Shown here: positions 61,642 to 64,000 of the stretch, in pieces | How positions within the stretch are numbered: the first letter of the stretch is position 1 | Layout of the letters: each line of letters opens with the position of its first letter | Source: an uncultured bacterium | GTDB lineage: Bacteria > Cyanobacteriota > Vampirovibrionia > Gastranaerophilales > Gastranaerophilaceae | NCBI GenBank assembly: GCA_949283255.1 | Contig: CASDRS010000006.1 | Coordinates: forward strand, 30,825-94,824 | Length of the DNA stretch: 64,000 bases | Reading direction: 5' to 3' | Made by a program: the position numbers and the translations under genes | The notes under the pieces: model-generated | Seen by the model: only the letters and a program-made list of their open reading frames with translations | Told to the model about the DNA's origin: nothing | The model's database searches: none

Positions 61642-62457
61642 ATGCAAGGGATACGAAACAACCAAATTAATTTTAACGGCGCTTATATAGTAAAAGGCAG
61701 TGCAAAATCAGTAACTCGATTTGAGAACGAATTAAACCGAGTAATGTTGAACAAACGACAGCCAAAAGTATTAACGATGCCATTAACGGATATGTACCAC
61801 GACAACCAGCCATATATGGAAGTATTGGTATGCACGGACACACACGCAGATAATCTGACAACATACCTTCAAATGAAAGCCAAACAACAAGAGAAAAAAA
61901 TCAAAAGATTTGTAAACGATTTTTACAGCTGGGATAAAGTAAAGCAAAAGAAATGGGCAACGAGTCTACAAAAGGCAGTAGCAGAAGCAAGCGAAAGCGA
62001 ACAACACACAAGTGCCCCAGGAGAAGAAGCCTTGCTCAATGGCAATCCTGATAGTTTTCTTGACCGGTATGTTAAGGTTATAAAAGAGGCGAACAAACTA
62101 TATAACAAAATTAGCCGACTGGGCAAATTGCCATTCCCGTCCAAAATAAGACGTCTTGATGCGGATAAGACATTTCTGGCACTGGCAGATGACAATTTCA
62201 ATATCAAAGAAGGCTTTATCCGAGGCAAAACAAATAAAATTGATATTGAAACCGTTGATAACATGGAATACAGATATAAGAATAACAAATTCCACGAAAT
62301 AATAACATACAAAACGACACCTCTTGAACAGGATGTAATAGAAACTACAGACAAATTTTACTATGCCAAAAACGGAGAACTCAAAAGGGTTGTGCGAAAA
62401 AACGCACTTGGAAAAACCATTAATATAAAACATATAACTCAAAAACCAGACAAATAA
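61642..62457 (+). CDS. Unknown protein with N-terminal F-N-G tag
   Basis: 271 residues. MQGIRNNQINFNGAYIVKG places the tag at Phe11-Gly13 and runs into the small F-x7-KG domain shared with the 55397 gene (~11-85). A Lys/Ala-rich helical middle follows (~85-170), and a C-terminal beta-rich part (EYRYKNNKFHEIITY, KFYYAKNGELKRVVR) resembling repeated strand pairs. AAAGGA precedes the ATG, with TATAAT at 61621-61626. Function unknown. Confidence 0.68.
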   Translation: MQGIRNNQINFNGAYIVKGSAKSVTRFENELNRVMLNKRQPKVLTMPLTDMYHDNQPYMEVLVCTDTHADNLTTYLQMKAKQQEKKIKRFVNDFYSWDKVKQKKWATSLQKAVAEASESEQHTSAPGEEALLNGNPDSFLDRYVKVIKEANKLYNKISRLGKLPFPSKIRRLDADKTFLALADDNFNIKEGFIRGKTNKIDIETVDNMEYRYKNNKFHEIITYKTTPLEQDVIETTDKFYYAKNGELKRVVRKNALGKTINIKHITQKPDK

Positions 62458-62544
62458 ACACTCAAAGCTCAAAAACAGGTGTAATACACTAAAATATAAC
62501 AAATATTTCAAACATTATTTCATAACCTTTTTTCATTTTAGGGC

Positions 62545-62573
62545 TTGAAATTTTTATTAAAATAGTACATAAT
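62545..62573 (+). promoter_or_regulatory. Promoter of the Pmp-like gene
   Basis: TTGAAA (62545-62550), 17 nt, CATAAT (62568-62573). The predicted start near 62580 gives a leader of about 147 nt, unusually long here; it contains a small GATAC/GTATC hairpin near 62690 but no recognised riboswitch. Confidence 0.5.
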
Positions 62574-62726
62574 ATAAATATGCAAAATATATCTATAAAT
62601 ATCGAGGATTGGTCGACATTATCAAACGTAACATTTTATTAAATCCCCCATTATTACATTAAAGTTCTGGATACACACTGCCGATACCTTGAGTATCAAT
62701 AGTGAGAAGTATGAGGATGTGAAGCT

Positions 62727-64000
62727 ATGAAAAATTCTTTATATACAGCAAGATTATTACTCCTTGCATCAATCGTTACCCTAAGTTCTATTAATTGTGC
62801 TTATTCTGCCCCAAACGACTCGACAGCACCTGAGCAGGAGGATAATTCAAAAGGAACGCTTGACAAACTTGCGGGACAAGATATACCTAACAGCGATCCT
62901 GTTGCTCAATACCCTGCTGACGGCAGCGCTTACACTCTTACTAAAGTCGATTCGCCTGGTGAAAATACTATCACTAAATTTGAATGGAATGAAAGCTCTC
63001 AGACTTTCAATCCTGTTTTTTATCAGGTTAATCTTAAAAAAACTCAATATGGTGAAGGCGAACAATCTCAATCCTTCACTATCAATACTGCACCGCTTAA
63101 AGGTGTCGAAATTACCGCTAAATATGACCTTCCAACAGACAAAACTTATACGACAGAATATAAGGACCAACATTATGAAGGTAGCGGAGACAATACTGCA
63201 GGAACATCAGGCAATTACTATAAAGAGATACATTCTCCAGTTAAAAACATGAGCGGAGATACTATCTCTATTGAGGATACATCCTTCAAAAATAATTTGT
63301 CAACCATTACAACAGCTCAAAAATATGTTGAAAACGCAGGTGGAGCTATCTACAATGCAGGCTCTATTGAAAATATCCGAGCCGATTTCAGCAACAACTC
63401 GGTTACAATAAATTCAACAACATTTAGTATCGTCTATGCCTATGGTGGAGCTATATATAACGATACAACAGGGACTATAGGAGATATTACAGGCACTTTT
63501 AGTGAAAACTATGCCGAAAGCAGTAGCAATGCAAAAGGTGGAGCTATATACAACGAAGGACAAATTAACAATATAAATGCGGATTTTATTGGCAACTATA
63601 CCTCAGGAAATAGCTCTGCTTACGGTGGGGCGATTTATAACCAATCTGGAATAATAGAAAATATCACCGGGGATTTTATCAACTATACCTCAGGAAATAG
63701 CTCTGATTACGGTGGGGCGATTTATAATAACCATGGTACAATAAATAATATCACCGGGGATTTTATCGCTAACTATGCTTTTTCTGGTGGGGCGATTGGG
63801 AATTCTAGCAAAATTGGAAATATTGCAGTGGATTTTATCGCTAACCATGCTGGTGTTGGCGGCGCGATTTATAACGACGGAACAATAAATAATATCACCG
63901 GGGATTTTATTGGCAACTATACCTCAGGAAATAGCTCTGCTTACGGTGGGGCGATTTATAACCAATCTGGAATAATAGAAAATATCACCGGGGATTTTAT
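62727..64000 (+). CDS. Pmp-like repetitive surface protein, 3' end beyond window
   Basis: Open from ATG 62727 through the last base (424 codons so far). Sec signal peptide (LYTARLLLLASIVTLSSI, cleaved near YSA-PND at about 33). From ~residue 180 the sequence is a series of repeats of about 25-32 residues built on GGAIYN...I.NI..DF..NY, i.e. the GGA(I/L/V) and FxxN motifs of chlamydial polymorphic membrane proteins, which form a parallel beta-helix in autotransporter passengers. A C-terminal beta-barrel would be expected outside the window. GAGGA lies 10 nt before the ATG. Codon use is visibly less A-rich than in the neighbouring genes. Confidence 0.82.
   Translation, partial: MKNSLYTARLLLLASIVTLSSINCAYSAPNDSTAPEQEDNSKGTLDKLAGQDIPNSDPVAQYPADGSAYTLTKVDSPGENTITKFEWNESSQTFNPVFYQVNLKKTQYGEGEQSQSFTINTAPLKGVEITAKYDLPTDKTYTTEYKDQHYEGSGDNTAGTSGNYYKEIHSPVKNMSGDTISIEDTSFKNNLSTITTAQKYVENAGGAIYNAGSIENIRADFSNNSVTINSTTFSIVYAYGGAIYNDTTGTIGDITGTFSENYAESSSNAKGGAIYNEGQINNINADFIGNYTSGNSSAYGGAIYNQSGIIENITGDFINYTSGNSSDYGGAIYNNHGTINNITGDFIANYAFSGGAIGNSSKIGNIAVDFIANHAGVGGAIYNDGTINNITGDFIGNYTSGNSSAYGGAIYNQSGIIENITGDF
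63581..63679 (+). repeat. 99-nt exact repeat, second copy at 63902-64000
   Basis: 63581-63679 and 63902-64000 are identical over 99 nt, 321 nt (107 codons) apart, running to the window edge. It is embedded in the shorter degenerate GGAIYN repeats and implies recent duplication or gene conversion. Confidence 0.9.

Noticed and set aside
61923..62354. 143-codon minus-strand frame opposite the 61642 gene
   Set aside because: The sense strand has a ribosome site, a -10 box and homology to the 55397 protein; the antisense frame has no support.
52093..62457. Integrated element with attachment sites at tRNA-Gln
   Set aside because: No integrase, no transposase and no visible second copy of the tRNA 3' end; only gene content hints at an island.
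62797..63252. 151-codon plus-strand frame inside the start of the Pmp-like gene
   Set aside because: It is out of frame with the ATG at 62727, which gives a signal peptide and continues into the GGAIYN repeats to the window edge; this frame has no ribosome site and no protein-like pattern.
1..64000. CRISPR array, insertion sequence or rRNA operon
   Set aside because: No regularly spaced repeat-spacer pattern, no transposase frame with terminal repeats and no rRNA sequence were seen.

Overview
All calls were made by eye from sequence and translated motifs; no database search was run. The window is a low-GC (about one third G+C) bacterial chromosome segment, mostly housekeeping genes in short operons. 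An outer membrane is implied (TolC/MacA/MacB exporter, autotransporter-like protein). The lysA-cdaA pair, the VKOR-thioredoxin fusion and the pgpH-ybeY-dgkA cluster resemble cyanobacterial-side gene sets. There are no photosynthesis genes, rpmD (L30) is present, and many unrecognised proteins carry an N-terminal F-T-G tag. I infer a non-photosynthetic relative of cyanobacteria (Vampirovibrionia/Melainabacteria, probably Gastranaerophilales); this is inference, not proof.

Layout. 0-9 kb: truncated ispE, an unknown protein, a PilZ/decarboxylase-like operon, a fragment of the spc ribosomal operon (rpsE-rpmD-rplO-secY) and an asparaginase operon. 9-15 kb: VKOR-DsbA fusion with queH, a secreted M16 peptidase with a TPM-domain protein, and an unknown protein. 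15-20 kb: a complete tripartite efflux operon (tolC-macA-macB ATPase-macB permease) with a palindromic operator at its promoter. 20-30 kb: histidine kinase back to back with gmk-coaBC-nif3, an AAA+ ATPase, mutS2 and leucyl aminopeptidase. 30-40 kb: clpP, an MsbA-like exporter, an EF-hand protein, a second M16 peptidase, then GT2-pgpH-ybeY-dgkA. 40-51 kb: a pair of unknown membrane proteins, a GT39-like glycosyltransferase, yitT-cdaA-lysA, a UbiA prenyltransferase, a Pro/Gly-rich secreted protein and cutA. 51-62.5 kb: an accessory region beside a tRNA-Gln, made of unknown, protease-like and acetyltransferase-like genes, two of them broken. 62.7 kb to the end: the start of a large repetitive Pmp-like surface protein.

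Two signals cut across these genes. (1) Several otherwise unrelated proteins (AAA+ ATPase, M16 and M49-like peptidases, membrane proteins, coiled-coil proteins) share a short motif (S/N/T)-F-(T/K/N)-G, usually after a 10-55 residue Asn/Ser/Lys-rich N-terminus. It looks like an undescribed tag or domain boundary. (2) Five promoters in front of unrecognised or F-T-G genes share a non-standard layout, GCAATTTT-N17-TATA-like, with ATTTGTTAA or a close variant just upstream. This suggests a dedicated regulon, while housekeeping genes here use ordinary TTGNNN-N16/18-TATAAT promoters. Other points of interest are leaderless-looking starts (gmk, histidine kinase, mutS2), orphan terminators that suggest small RNAs, and both synthesis (cdaA) and breakdown (pgpH) enzymes for c-di-AMP.
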